From contig JAVXNE010000001.1 of the NCBI GenBank assembly GCA_036645935.1, forward strand, positions 62,001-126,000: a stretch of DNA of 64,000 bases, written 5' to 3'. A program made the translations under genes and the position numbers. Below are positions 1 to 8,446 of the stretch, piece by piece. Under the pieces are notes generated by a model that saw only the letters and a list, made by a program, of their open reading frames with translations, searched no databases and had not been told where the DNA came from. The DNA is from JAUNBN01 sp036645935 (GTDB lineage: Bacteria; Bacillota; Clostridia; Oscillospirales; Ruminococcaceae). How positions within the stretch are numbered: position 1 is the first letter of the stretch; each line of letters starts with the position of its first letter.

Positions 1-951
1 ATATTCCACACCGTCCAGTGTGGCAATCGGGTGCTCTCCGAGAACTGAAATCGCAACTGCGCGCAGCATATCCTCGGTCAGATCCATCATCTGCTCATAG
101 TCGGCATAGGCCATGTAGCATTCAAGCATGGTGAATTCAGGGTTGTGCCGCACCGAAATTCCCTCGTTTCGAAAGACGCGGCCGATCTCGTACACCCGCT
201 CAAGACCTCCGACTATCAGCCGCTTAAGATGAAGTTCCAGCGCGATTCGGAGATACATATCCATATCGAGGGTATTGTGGTGTGTCACAAAAGGACGCGC
301 TGTCGCGCCGCCCGCCTGCGTGTGTAGCACGGGTGTCTCAACTTCATAGAATCCGCGGCTGTCAAGATACGCGCGCAGCTGCTTGATTATTTTGGAACGC
401 ATTATGAAAGCGTCCTTGACCTCGGGGTTTACTATGAGGTCGAGATAGCGCTGACGATATCTAAGTTCGGTATCTTTAAGCCCGTGATATTTCTCAGGCA
501 ACGGACGCAGGGATTTTGAGAGCAGCATAATCTCTCTCGCGTGAACCGACACCTCTCCGCGTCGCGTTTTAAACGCAAACCCTTTGATTCCGACAATGTC
601 GCCCAAATCCCATGTCTTGAATGCAGCGAAAGCCTCCTGACCTATGTCGTCACTGCGGACATAGACCTGTATCTTACCCTCGCGGTCTCGAATGTCAATG
701 AAATTCGCCTTGCCCATGTCGCGCCAGCTCGTAATGCGCCCCGCGACAGAGACATCTTTGCCGTCCAGCCCGAGCGAATCGAAATTCTCCACTATCTCGG
801 TGCTGTGCTCGCGCGCCTCAAAGGACGTTATCTGAAAAGGGTCACGCCCACTGTCCTTAAGCTTTTGCAGCTTGTCCTTTCTTATGGAAATCTGCTCGCT
901 TTCGGAAAGCTGCGGCTGTGCTTCATCCTGTGTTCTCGCGTCCTCGCTCAT
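1..951 (-). CDS. lysS: Lysyl-tRNA synthetase, class II (partial, C-terminus outside window)
   Basis: Charges tRNA-Lys in the cytoplasm. The frame runs from an ATG at 951 to the window edge without a stop, giving the first 317 residues of a protein usually near 500. The N-terminal part matches the OB-fold anticodon-binding domain; class II motif 2 is visible near residue 260 (RVYEIGRVFRNEGI, followed by RHNPEFTMLE), which is typical of LysRS. It lies downstream of greA in the same direction, the greA-lysS order common in Bacillota, and no promoter was seen in the 116-base gap. The catalytic motif 3 lies outside the window, so it cannot be checked. Confidence 0.96.
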   Translation of the reverse strand, partial: MSEDARTQDEAQPQLSESEQISIRKDKLQKLKDSGRDPFQITSFEAREHSTEIVENFDSLGLDGKDVSVAGRITSWRDMGKANFIDIRDREGKIQVYVRSDDIGQEAFAAFKTWDLGDIVGIKGFAFKTRRGEVSVHAREIMLLSKSLRPLPEKYHGLKDTELRYRQRYLDLIVNPEVKDAFIMRSKIIKQLRAYLDSRGFYEVETPVLHTQAGGATARPFVTHHNTLDMDMYLRIALELHLKRLIVGGLERVYEIGRVFRNEGISVRHNPEFTMLECYMAYADYEQMMDLTEDMLRAVAISVLGEHPIATLDGVEY

Positions 952-985
952 CTCTCTATTCCCCCGGTGTGCTGTGATATGAAAA

Positions 986-1037
986 TTTCCCGCGCGTCGT
1001 TTCGGAGCACCTGCGCTCCGCGCCGAAAAGCGGGAAA
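986..1037 (-). terminator. Intergenic stem-loop between greA and lysS
   Basis: An 8-bp outer stem (986-993 with 1030-1037, TTTCCCGC/GCGGGAAA) encloses a second GC-rich stem. On the minus strand it is followed by AAATTTTC, only a weak U-tract. It may attenuate or process the greA-lysS transcript rather than end it. Confidence 0.4.
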
Positions 1038-1067
1038 CTGTAACTCGCGGCTAAACGGCCGTCGAGG

Positions 1068-1571
1068 TCAATCGAAGTTCTGCTTGCCGATTGCAAGAAT
1101 CTCGCACGTTATGAGTCCGCCTTTAACGGTAATCTCTATCTTGTCACCGACAACGTGGCCGACAAGTGCGCTGCCCATAGGCGATTCGTTGCTGATCTTG
1201 TTCACGTTGATATCCGATTCGCTCGAGCTGACTATCGAATAAACCTCCTCGATATCGCTGTCCTCGTCGGGATATTTAAATTTGCCGGTCACAACACAGC
1301 CGACGCAAACCTTATCTGTTGTCAGCTCATCCTCATCGATAACCTTTGCATTCTGCAGCATTTTCTCAATCTCGAGGATGCGTGCCTCGACCATCGCCTG
1401 TGCATTTTTCGCCTCATCATACTCGCTGTTTTCCGAGAGGTCTCCATGTGAGCGCGCTTCCTTGATTGTCTCGGCAATTTCTTTTCGCTTTGTGGTTTTA
1501 AGAAATTCCAGCTCCTGTTCATATGCAACGAGCTTGTTTTTGCTCATCAATTCTTCTTTTACAGCAGCCAT
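1068..1571 (-). CDS. greA: Transcription elongation factor GreA
   Basis: Rescues backtracked RNA polymerase by stimulating transcript cleavage through the secondary channel. The 167-residue length is normal for the family. The N-terminal half is the coiled-coil finger, with the family segment EARSHGDLSENSEYDEAKN carrying the acidic tip; the C-terminal half is the FKBP-like domain, with the ISNESPMGSAL motif. The ATG at 1571 follows a purine-rich AAGAAAGAGAG stretch; an internal ATG (MSKNK, eight residues on) is a possible alternative start. A near-consensus promoter lies 39-67 bases upstream. lysS follows, so the pair is probably one operon. Confidence 0.96.
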   Translation of the reverse strand: MAAVKEELMSKNKLVAYEQELEFLKTTKRKEIAETIKEARSHGDLSENSEYDEAKNAQAMVEARILEIEKMLQNAKVIDEDELTTDKVCVGCVVTGKFKYPDEDSDIEEVYSIVSSSESDINVNKISNESPMGSALVGHVVGDKIEITVKGGLITCEILAIGKQNFD

Positions 1572-1609
1572 ATTATTTTCTCTCTTTCTTGCAAATACTA
1601 CAAGGGTAC

Positions 1610-1638
1610 ATTATAGGTGAATCACGGTATACTGTCAA
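1610..1638 (-). promoter_or_regulatory. Sigma-A-type promoter of greA(-lysS)
   Basis: Reading the minus strand: -35 TTGACA (1633-1638), 17-base spacer, -10 TATAAT (1610-1615). Both hexamers are perfect consensus. It leads straight into greA. Confidence 0.85.
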
Positions 1639-1651
1639 GTATATGCAAACT

Positions 1652-1690
1652 GCGTCCGATTATCACGCGAAAATACGGATAATCGGACGC
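1652..1690 (-). terminator. Stem-loop after the S41 gene
   Basis: A perfect 13-bp inverted repeat (1652-1664 with 1678-1690, arm GCGTCCGATTATC) lies between the S41 gene stop and the greA promoter. The downstream U-tract is weak (AGTTTGCAT), but the position fits transcription termination of the ftsEX cluster. Confidence 0.6.
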
Positions 1691-1724
1691 TTGAATCACG
1701 GAATTTTTTGCTGTTGCATCTTGG

Positions 1725-2918
1725 TTAGTGCTTCGCCCGAAGCGTTTCCGCAGCCTTTTGATATTGCGCGTCGAGCGCTTCATCGGGTTTAGTGACGAGA
1801 ATGAATTTCTCTCCTGCGGAGACCTCATAATCGGGTTTTACACCTGTCTCATTAAACGGACCGCTTTTGGGCGCTGCCAACAGCGCGACGGTCACACAAA
1901 CACCCGAACCGTCTCCGAGCTTGATGAGCTGTTGCAGTGTGCCCTGTCCCGCAGTCGGCTTACCGATTATCGTGACGTTGTCTGCGTCACTCATAACCGC
2001 TGTAAAAAGCTCAGAAAACCCTGTCGTTTTTTCGTTCACAAGCACAGCGACCGGAACCGGAACGCTGTTTTCTGCAGAGGTGAAAAGTGTCTTGACCTCG
2101 CCGCCCGCAAACGTTCCTGTCACTGTCACGCCTCTCGGAAGCATGACGTCGAGCATATCCGCAACTATCGCGATATCATATCCTCCGTTTGTGTCTCTCA
2201 TATCGATGACGATACCGGCGCTGCCGTCTGCCGCCGCAGCATCTGTAATAGCGCGCGCAAACTGGGTTGCCGTTGTGTTGTTAATCCGATCAACCCGCAC
2301 ATACGCGATGTCATTCAGCTGCGTATACTCGACAGAAGATGACTCGGTGGTCGTGCGGGTCAGATCGACGGTGGTCTCAACACCGTCGCGGCTGTACACC
2401 ACGCTTGCCTTTGAACCCTCCACCCCCGTGAGCATCTCCTTGGCGACGTCATATCCTGCGGCGAGCACGTCCTGCCCATCAATCTTGGTTATGATGTCTC
2501 CAATTTTCAGCATGACCTTATCGGCTGAAGAGTCGGGGACAACCTTGTTGATCACAATATATCCTGCGGGATTGCGCTCGACGCCAATCCCGAAGCCTAC
2601 CGTCGTGCCCTCCATCTCGAGAGCACGCTGCGCTATCTGTTCAGCAGTGAGATATGCGGAATACTTATCTCCAAGACCTGCAATAAAGCCGTTTGCGGTT
2701 CCGGAAAACAGCGCCGCATCGTCGATGTCGCCATAGTAGTTCTGGCGAATTATCTTGTCTATTTCAGACAGCTTGTCGTACATTGTCGCACGCTCCTGCG
2801 CGCTGCTGACCTTGCTGTCGAACAGTCTCATCGAGAATATCGTCGCCGCCGAAAATGTTATCGCTATCGCTATGAGCACGAGCGACACCGCAACCCCGAC
2901 TGAAATGCGTTTATTCAT
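1725..2918 (-). CDS. S41-family (C-terminal processing) peptidase homologue, catalytic residues apparently lost
   Basis: Membrane-anchored: a single hydrophobic segment (about residues 6-30) followed by an extracytoplasmic region with a PDZ domain (about 90-180) and an S41 fold (about 200-360). The ATG at 2918 is chosen because AGGGGAG precedes it; an in-frame GTG five codons earlier would include that ribosome binding site. Where CtpA/Prc enzymes have the nucleophile in SASASE and the lysine in GKGTVQ, this protein has KTTGFSE and GQGTLQ. Aligning by the conserved Glu and the Prc Ser-Lys spacing of 25 puts Gly300 and Gln325 at the Ser and Lys positions. The frame is intact over 397 residues, so it is a probable pseudoprotease, not a decayed gene. 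It is the last gene of the ftsE-ftsX-M23 cluster, which suggests a role in controlling or scaffolding the wall hydrolase (inference). Confidence 0.85.
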   Translation of the reverse strand: MNKRISVGVAVSLVLIAIAITFSAATIFSMRLFDSKVSSAQERATMYDKLSEIDKIIRQNYYGDIDDAALFSGTANGFIAGLGDKYSAYLTAEQIAQRALEMEGTTVGFGIGVERNPAGYIVINKVVPDSSADKVMLKIGDIITKIDGQDVLAAGYDVAKEMLTGVEGSKASVVYSRDGVETTVDLTRTTTESSSVEYTQLNDIAYVRVDRINNTTATQFARAITDAAAADGSAGIVIDMRDTNGGYDIAIVADMLDVMLPRGVTVTGTFAGGEVKTLFTSAENSVPVPVAVLVNEKTTGFSELFTAVMSDADNVTIIGKPTAGQGTLQQLIKLGDGSGVCVTVALLAAPKSGPFNETGVKPDYEVSAGEKFILVTKPDEALDAQYQKAAETLRAKH

Positions 2919-2933
2919 ACTCTCCCCTTGCAC

Positions 2934-4082
2934 TTATCTTGAGACGTAGTTTATCGGGTTGACCTTTTCGCCGTTTAGCCTTATCTCAAAATGAAGATGA
3001 TACCCCGTGGAATTGCCTGTGGTTCCAACTAAACCGATCTGCTCGCCCTGCTTGACCTTCTGCCCAACATAGACGTCGATTCGGCTCATGTGGCCGTAGA
3101 CTGTCCAGTTGTTGCCGCCGTGGTCTATCATGACATAATGGCCATATCCCGTCCATCCGGGATATGCCACAGCGACGCGTCCATCGTTGGATGCGATTAT
3201 CGGCTTGCCGCCAATGCCCGCGCCGGCGATATCAATTCCGCCGTGCCAGTTGGGCGCGCCGTAGAGAGTGCGCCAGCCGAATGAGGACGAAATCCATGTG
3301 AAACCCGGCACCGGCCACGCGTAGTAGCCGCCGACATAGCTGACGTCGCCATTGCCCATCAGCTTGTTCATCTCCGCATCTGCCTTGCGGAATTCCTCAA
3401 GAATCTGCGCGTAGTCCTCTTCGGTCACTTCCTTGAGCGCTTCAGCGCTGCTCAGCGCGCTGTCGGCCTCTTGCTTGAGCGCGGCAAGCTCGCTGTATTT
3501 GACGTCAAGGGAGGATTTGTCCGCCTCGAGCGAATCCAGCTCCTCTTTGATGATTACTTGTGCGGCCTCAATTTCCTTTTGCTCGCGCGCAAGCTTGTCG
3601 ATAAGCTCGGTGTCGTGAGTGGAGACCCTGCGCAGCATCTCTGCGCCAACGAGAAATTCCGAGAATGTGGACGCGCCGAGCACCGTCGAGAGCGTCGTGG
3701 CCTGATTGTTCATGTACATGGCGCGCGTGCGCTGTTTGAACAGCTCATATGTATCTTCGCGCAGCTCGGTTTTCGCGTCCAGCTCCTGTTGCTTGAGCGT
3801 GAGCTCCTCTGTTTTGAGAACGAGCGACTCCTTGAGCGCACCTATCTGCCTTTCAACGATGGATTTGCGCTCGGCGTAGGTGTTCGCCTTGGCATTCGTG
3901 CGCTCAACCTCATCCTTGATATCAGCGAGCTTTTTGTTGATCTCAACGAGCTGCTGCTGCAGCTCGTTGCGCTTCTGGGTGGCGGCGTCAACCTCAGAAG
4001 TTGTCGCCGCTCCGACCGCGGGCAACAGACTTGCGAGCATTGAGAAAAGAACCAAAACCGCAACTATCTTTTTCTTCACCAT
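2934..4082 (-). CDS. Coiled-coil M23 peptidoglycan hydrolase (PcsB/EnvC-like partner of FtsEX)
   Basis: Secreted murein hydrolase. The start is taken at ATG 4082 (MVKKKIVAV), preceded by AGAAAGG; earlier in-frame codons would put non-signal sequence before the leader. Residues 1 to about 26 form a signal peptide, 30-240 a long Lys/Glu/Gln-rich coiled coil, and about 270-382 an M23 (LytM) domain. Zinc ligands are recognisable in HGGIDIAG and HLHFEIR. The architecture equals that of PcsB in streptococci and EnvC in enterobacteria, whose coiled coil is gripped by FtsX. Position directly after ftsX supports this. Unlike EnvC, the metal-binding residues are kept, so it is likely an active endopeptidase. 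Confidence 0.92.
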   Translation of the reverse strand: MVKKKIVAVLVLFSMLASLLPAVGAATTSEVDAATQKRNELQQQLVEINKKLADIKDEVERTNAKANTYAERKSIVERQIGALKESLVLKTEELTLKQQELDAKTELREDTYELFKQRTRAMYMNNQATTLSTVLGASTFSEFLVGAEMLRRVSTHDTELIDKLAREQKEIEAAQVIIKEELDSLEADKSSLDVKYSELAALKQEADSALSSAEALKEVTEEDYAQILEEFRKADAEMNKLMGNGDVSYVGGYYAWPVPGFTWISSSFGWRTLYGAPNWHGGIDIAGAGIGGKPIIASNDGRVAVAYPGWTGYGHYVMIDHGGNNWTVYGHMSRIDVYVGQKVKQGEQIGLVGTTGNSTGYHLHFEIRLNGEKVNPINYVSR

Positions 4083-4236
4083 ATTGTATGCCTTTCTATT
4101 TGCGCCGCATAACGCGCACGGCAACGAAACCGCATCGGCTCACTGCCGAATATACGGATTTTACATAAAACAATCCGCACTCATTATTTCTGAAGCTCTC
4201 TCTTTCAGACGAATTCGCATTGGAACCGTCCGCATT

Positions 4237-5142
4237 TTAAACCTGCAGGTGCTTGCGCATTGCCGTCGCGCTTCCGATCGCTCCAATCATCATACCGCTG
4301 AGCAAAAACGCACCGGCCAACCAATACCAGATACTGCCGAAGCTGAGAAGATTCTGCGAAATTGTGCTGAGCCATGGAACTGCTGAATTCACGAGCATCC
4401 CCGAAAGGCTCTGATATACGAGCGCGATTACCACAAAGGCCATCGTCGCCGACACAACCCCTATCGTAAGTCCCTCAACGATGAATGGCATTCGTATAAA
4501 TGCATTTGTCGCACCGACATATTTCATTATGTTTATCTCTCGGCGGCGCGAGAACACGGTGAGTTTGATGGTGTTGCTTATGACAACCATCGATGCGATC
4601 ACCAGAATTCCGATTATTATCGCCCCTAATATAAACATCGTGCGTTCGATGCCGGACAGAGTGTCCGCAAGGAACGTCGGGGCCGAAACCGAATCGACGC
4701 TCTCGAGTTTCTCGAGTTTTGTCTGCAATCCCTTCATCATGCCGATGTCATCGAGCGTGATGCGGTAAGAAGCGGGATATGGGTTGTCGCCCTCAAATCC
4801 GTCGAGGAGGTATCCCTCGTCGCCCATAAACTGCTTTTGTTCAATGAGCGCCGCTTCCTTTGAGATAAATTTAACATCCGTCACGTTTTCCATGCTGCGC
4901 AAGGTCTGGCCCAGCGAGGTCACTTCCTTTTCGCTCGCATCGTCGTCCACAAACACGACGACCTCGTTTTGTCCTTCCACCGCTTTGAAGATGTCGCGCA
5001 CGTTGAGAGACAGCAACCCCGCTCCTCCGATTATTATGAGGCAGGCGGTCAATATTCCGATCGACGCTAGCGACATAACCCGGTTGAGCCAGGTGTTGAC
5101 AATTCCCTGCTTTAACAGGTAACCGAAACTTCCGCCTCTCAT
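4237..5142 (-). CDS. ftsX: Cell-division protein FtsX
   Basis: Membrane subunit of the FtsEX complex, which couples ATP hydrolysis in the cytoplasm to activation of septal peptidoglycan hydrolases outside. At 301 residues it has the family topology: TM1 (about 22-45), a large extracellular loop (about 46-165) that would bind the coiled coil of the M23 protein, then TM2-TM4 (about 168-290) with the FtsX permease-like region. The ATG overlaps the ftsE stop in an ATGA arrangement, so the two are translationally coupled. Confidence 0.95.
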   Translation of the reverse strand: MRGGSFGYLLKQGIVNTWLNRVMSLASIGILTACLIIIGGAGLLSLNVRDIFKAVEGQNEVVVFVDDDASEKEVTSLGQTLRSMENVTDVKFISKEAALIEQKQFMGDEGYLLDGFEGDNPYPASYRITLDDIGMMKGLQTKLEKLESVDSVSAPTFLADTLSGIERTMFILGAIIIGILVIASMVVISNTIKLTVFSRRREINIMKYVGATNAFIRMPFIVEGLTIGVVSATMAFVVIALVYQSLSGMLVNSAVPWLSTISQNLLSFGSIWYWLAGAFLLSGMMIGAIGSATAMRKHLQV

Positions 5143-5816
5143 GCACCCGCCCCCTTAGATATATCGGATACCACGCGCCCCTTTTCAAGCCGAATTGTTC
5201 GGCGGTGAAAATCGCTGACCATCGCCTGCTCGTGTGTGACGACGACGACAGTGGTGCCAAGCTTGTTGATCTCGGCAAGAAGCTCCATTATCTCATACGA
5301 AAGCTCGGGGTCGATGTTGCCTGTGGGCTCGTCCGCGATTATTATCTGTGGGTTGTGCACAAGCGCGCGTGCGAGTGCCACTCTCTGCTGCTCGCCGCCT
5401 GAAAGCTGGTTGGGCAGCATTTTTGCTTTTTCCGTAAGGCCGACGAGATGCAGTATGTATGGAACTCTGCGCCTTATCTCCTTCCGGGGAATGTTGGTCA
5501 CGTGCATCGCAAACGCGACGTTCTCGTATGCCGTCATGGTCGGTATAAGGCGAAAATCCTGAAACACGACGCCTAGGTTGCGGCGCAGATACGGAATTTC
5601 GCGGTTTTTAATCTTGCCGAGATTGTAATCACCCACGATTATACGGCCTTTTGTCGCCGCTTCCTCGCGCAAGATGAGTTTGAGCAACGTACTTTTTCCG
5701 GCACCCGAATGTCCGAGAACGAACGCAAACTCGCCCTTGCCAATGAACAGATCGACCTGGTCGAGCGCGATGGTTCCGTTTTCGTAAACTTTCGAGACGC
5801 CTTTGAATTCAATCAT
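5139..5816 (-). CDS. ftsE: Cell-division ATP-binding protein FtsE
   Basis: ABC ATPase of the FtsEX complex, 225 residues. Walker A is GHSGAGKST, the signature is LSGGEQQRV, Walker B is IIIADEPTGN and the switch histidine is in VVVTHEQ, so it should be ATPase-competent. First gene of the run ftsE-ftsX-M23-S41, all minus strand with tight spacing. The preceding gap of about 110 bases to the PucR-type gene may hold its promoter, but no consensus hexamers were identified there. Confidence 0.96.
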   Translation of the reverse strand: MIEFKGVSKVYENGTIALDQVDLFIGKGEFAFVLGHSGAGKSTLLKLILREEAATKGRIIVGDYNLGKIKNREIPYLRRNLGVVFQDFRLIPTMTAYENVAFAMHVTNIPRKEIRRRVPYILHLVGLTEKAKMLPNQLSGGEQQRVALARALVHNPQIIIADEPTGNIDPELSYEIMELLAEINKLGTTVVVVTHEQAMVSDFHRRTIRLEKGRVVSDISKGAGA

Positions 5817-5927
5817 ATAGTGTCACTCCATGGAAATCGGTTTGACGGTTTGCTGCTGTTTGTAGGTGTACGAGCCGCCTTTCGGCGTTGCTGGTAATTT
5901 CAGTAATTTAACAAATCAGCACTCTGC

Positions 5928-7010
5928 TCAATATCGCGCGGGATTGGAATCGAGATATTTGCGGACCATAAGCGCCACCTTGAACACGATCGCGTGATCG
6001 AACTCCCGCAAATCGAGTCCCGTGAGCTTCTTAATCTTTTCGAGACGGTATACCAGCGTATTTCGATGCACGAACAGCCCACGTGAGGTTTCCGAGACAT
6101 TGAGATTGTTTTCAAAAAAGCGCTGGATTGTAAAGAGCGTCTCTTGATCGAGTGAATCTATCGAGCCCTTTTTGAACACCTCTTTGAGGAACATCTCGCA
6201 CAGTGTCGTCGGAAGCTGATAAATCAGCCGCGCAATTCCGAGATTGTCATAGGAAATAATCGCGTGCTCGGTGTCGAACACCTTACCAACCTCAAGCGCA
6301 ACTTGAGCATCCTTGAACGAGGACGCCAGTTCCTTTATTCCCGGAACCGTCGTGCCGATGCCCACAACCGCCTTGAGATAGTGCTCGCTCTCGAGTGTGT
6401 CCGCGATTGAGCGCGCAAGTTTCTCGATATCGTGCGGATCTATCCCCGCCCGTATCTCCTTGACGATGACGGTGTCGGTCTCGCTGATATTAAACACAAA
6501 ATCCTTCTGTTTTTCGGGAAAGAGTTCAGAAATTATGTCGAGCGCCGAGATCTCGTTGCTCGACATCACCCGAACGAGCAGCACAACGCGCATCACGTCG
6601 CTCGCAAAATGCAGCTCTCTTGCTTTGGCGTATACATCTCCGGGCAGAATGTTGTCAAGCACAACATTCTTGATAAAGTTTGTCTTGTCGTACTTTTCGT
6701 CGAAATATTGTTTGACATTGGCGAGCGCAACCGCGGCCATCGCGGCATAGCGCTGCGCGGCCTCGTCGATACCCTCGACAAATACGGCGTATTCAGTCTT
6801 GCGATTGTCACCGACATAGTAGTAGGTGTAGCCCTCGAGTTTTGCGATGTTTCCTTGCGGTATCTCGACAAGAAGCCCCGGACGCGAGGTTCCTATCTGG
6901 GCAAGGTCACTGCACGCCACAACCGCGCACGTCTCATCAGCAACACCAACCACCCTGTCAATCGCGTCCTTCATCTGGAAGACGATTCCCTGGAATAACC
7001 TGTTAGACAT
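5928..7010 (-). CDS. PucR/CdaR-family transcriptional regulator
   Basis: Predicted DNA-binding regulator of 360 residues. The C-terminal 60 residues match the PucR-type helix-turn-helix (TIQRFFENNLNVSETSRGL, then LFVHRNTLVYRLEKI), and the middle part resembles the GGDEF-like CdaR domain; the N-terminal 120 residues are a probable sensing domain without a clear ligand motif. Known relatives respond to carbohydrate diacids or purine breakdown products, but no such pathway lies nearby, so the ligand is unknown. It is co-directional with ftsE, 111 bases downstream; read-through or a role in ftsEX expression is possible but unproven. Confidence 0.85.
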   Translation of the reverse strand: MSNRLFQGIVFQMKDAIDRVVGVADETCAVVACSDLAQIGTSRPGLLVEIPQGNIAKLEGYTYYYVGDNRKTEYAVFVEGIDEAAQRYAAMAAVALANVKQYFDEKYDKTNFIKNVVLDNILPGDVYAKARELHFASDVMRVVLLVRVMSSNEISALDIISELFPEKQKDFVFNISETDTVIVKEIRAGIDPHDIEKLARSIADTLESEHYLKAVVGIGTTVPGIKELASSFKDAQVALEVGKVFDTEHAIISYDNLGIARLIYQLPTTLCEMFLKEVFKKGSIDSLDQETLFTIQRFFENNLNVSETSRGLFVHRNTLVYRLEKIKKLTGLDLREFDHAIVFKVALMVRKYLDSNPARY

Positions 7011-7633
7011 TGTGCGTACCCCTCTTTAATCGACCCGACGCGCAGGTTTTTTTCTTTCGTCATTTTTACCAATCGGCAAAGGTATTATTTTGCCAACAAA
7101 TATATATACATATTACACAAATCAAAAGTATTTTGCAACAGATTTGAACAAAATATTACGGCGGGGTATGTGCATTATTTCCCAAATGCAAAATCTTATC
7201 TATCTGCGATTTCTTGTAATCCAGTTTTGTTTGTTAATCTTGACAAATATTGAGAAGTTCGAGCTGTTTATGCGCATATATGGTAGCGACCGTCCGAGTC
7301 TGCCTTCGCATATTCAACCAAAATATAAGAGGGCTTTGGGCGAAAACAACAAAACCGGCGGCGAAAAATTCCGAATGTCAGGAGACGTTTCCTGTCGCTT
7401 TAGATTGAACTTGAAAATTTCGGGTCTAAATAAAGAGGACCACCGATAGTTTTTACTCGTCGCTCGCAGACCCGTCGTTTTTAAAATCCGCTGCGGCATT
7501 TCAGCGTCACAGCGCGTTTGCCCCATTATGTCGCTCGGAAACCCGCGCAATTTCTTAAGCGGATACCGGCACCTGTAGAGTTTGAGTCAAATTCAATCTG
7601 CGAACGATCGGAATTTTGTTTTCGCGCCGAATC
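7011..7633. other. Gene-free stretch (about 620 bases) with one dyad
   Basis: AT-rich at 7080-7260, GC-richer towards the rsmA stop. I see no convincing gene. Just upstream of the PucR-type gene is a dyad GGCAAA-N8-TTTGCC (7075-7094) that could be an operator for that regulator. A 119-codon plus-strand frame (7090-7449) has no ribosome binding site and no family resemblance. Confidence 0.5.
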
Positions 7634-8446
7634 CTACGCTTGCCCGAGAGCATCGCTGAGCGCGGCGTATTCGCTCATTCCCAACCGTTCAGGGCGTATG
7701 CTCTCGTCTATACCGAGTGAGCGCATCGCCGAGATCACCGCAGCTTTTTCCAGCCTCGCACCCGAAGATATCGCGTTAGCTGCCGTTTTGCGGCGCTGTG
7801 AGAATGCCGCCTTTATCAGAGAGAACATAAACGTCGCGTCGCGCACTTGCTCGGGTTCCCCCTCGCGCAGAGTGAACCGAACAACAGTGCTCATCACTGA
7901 CGGCGCCGGGAAAAAGCTCCCGGGGGAAACGTCAAACAATATCTCCGGCTCGCTGTACCAGCGCACCGCAAGAGTGGAGGCCCCGCACTCGCGCGAGCGC
8001 TCCGCCGCACACAGCCGTGCCGCCGCCTCTTTCTGCACCATGAACACAGCGTGCTTCGCCCCTGTGCGGCTCTCGAGCACTTTCATCACGAGCGGGCTTG
8101 TGATGTAATACGGCAGATTGCCCGCGATAACGACGTCCATTCCCGCAAGGTGCTGCGCTGCAAGTTCTCGGAAATCAACCTCGAGCGCGTCGCCGCTCAA
8201 GATGTCCACATTATCAAACGAAGAGAGCTTGTCCGCAAGCACGGGAATCACATCTTCGTCAAGTTCAATTGCAACGACGCGGGCGGCACACTTCGCAAGC
8301 TCACATGTAAGCGCACCGCGCCCGGGTCCTATTTCAATCACCCCGGTATTGACCCCGCCGCCGCACGCGAGCGCTATCTTTTCACACACCCCGGTGTTGA
8401 TAAGAAAATTTTGACCGAGATGTTTTTTTGGCGCGGGTGCGCTCAT
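7634..8446 (-). CDS. rsmA: 16S rRNA (adenine1518-N6/adenine1519-N6)-dimethyltransferase
   Basis: KsgA/RsmA dimethylates two adjacent adenosines in the 3' terminal hairpin of 16S rRNA during late 30S assembly. 270 residues. SAM-binding motif I is IGPGRGALT (about residue 40), the acidic motif II is IELDEDV and the catalytic motif IV is NLPYYIT (about residue 108). The N-terminal KKHLGQNFL signature is present. Its ATG overlaps the cdd stop (ATGA), so cdd and rsmA are translationally coupled. Confidence 0.96.
   Translation of the reverse strand: MSAPAPKKHLGQNFLINTGVCEKIALACGGGVNTGVIEIGPGRGALTCELAKCAARVVAIELDEDVIPVLADKLSSFDNVDILSGDALEVDFRELAAQHLAGMDVVIAGNLPYYITSPLVMKVLESRTGAKHAVFMVQKEAAARLCAAERSRECGASTLAVRWYSEPEILFDVSPGSFFPAPSVMSTVVRFTLREGEPEQVRDATFMFSLIKAAFSQRRKTAANAISSGARLEKAAVISAMRSLGIDESIRPERLGMSEYAALSDALGQA

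Noticed and set aside
7090..7449. A 119-codon plus-strand frame in the gap before rsmA
   Set aside because: AT-rich, no ribosome binding site, no homology; likely chance.
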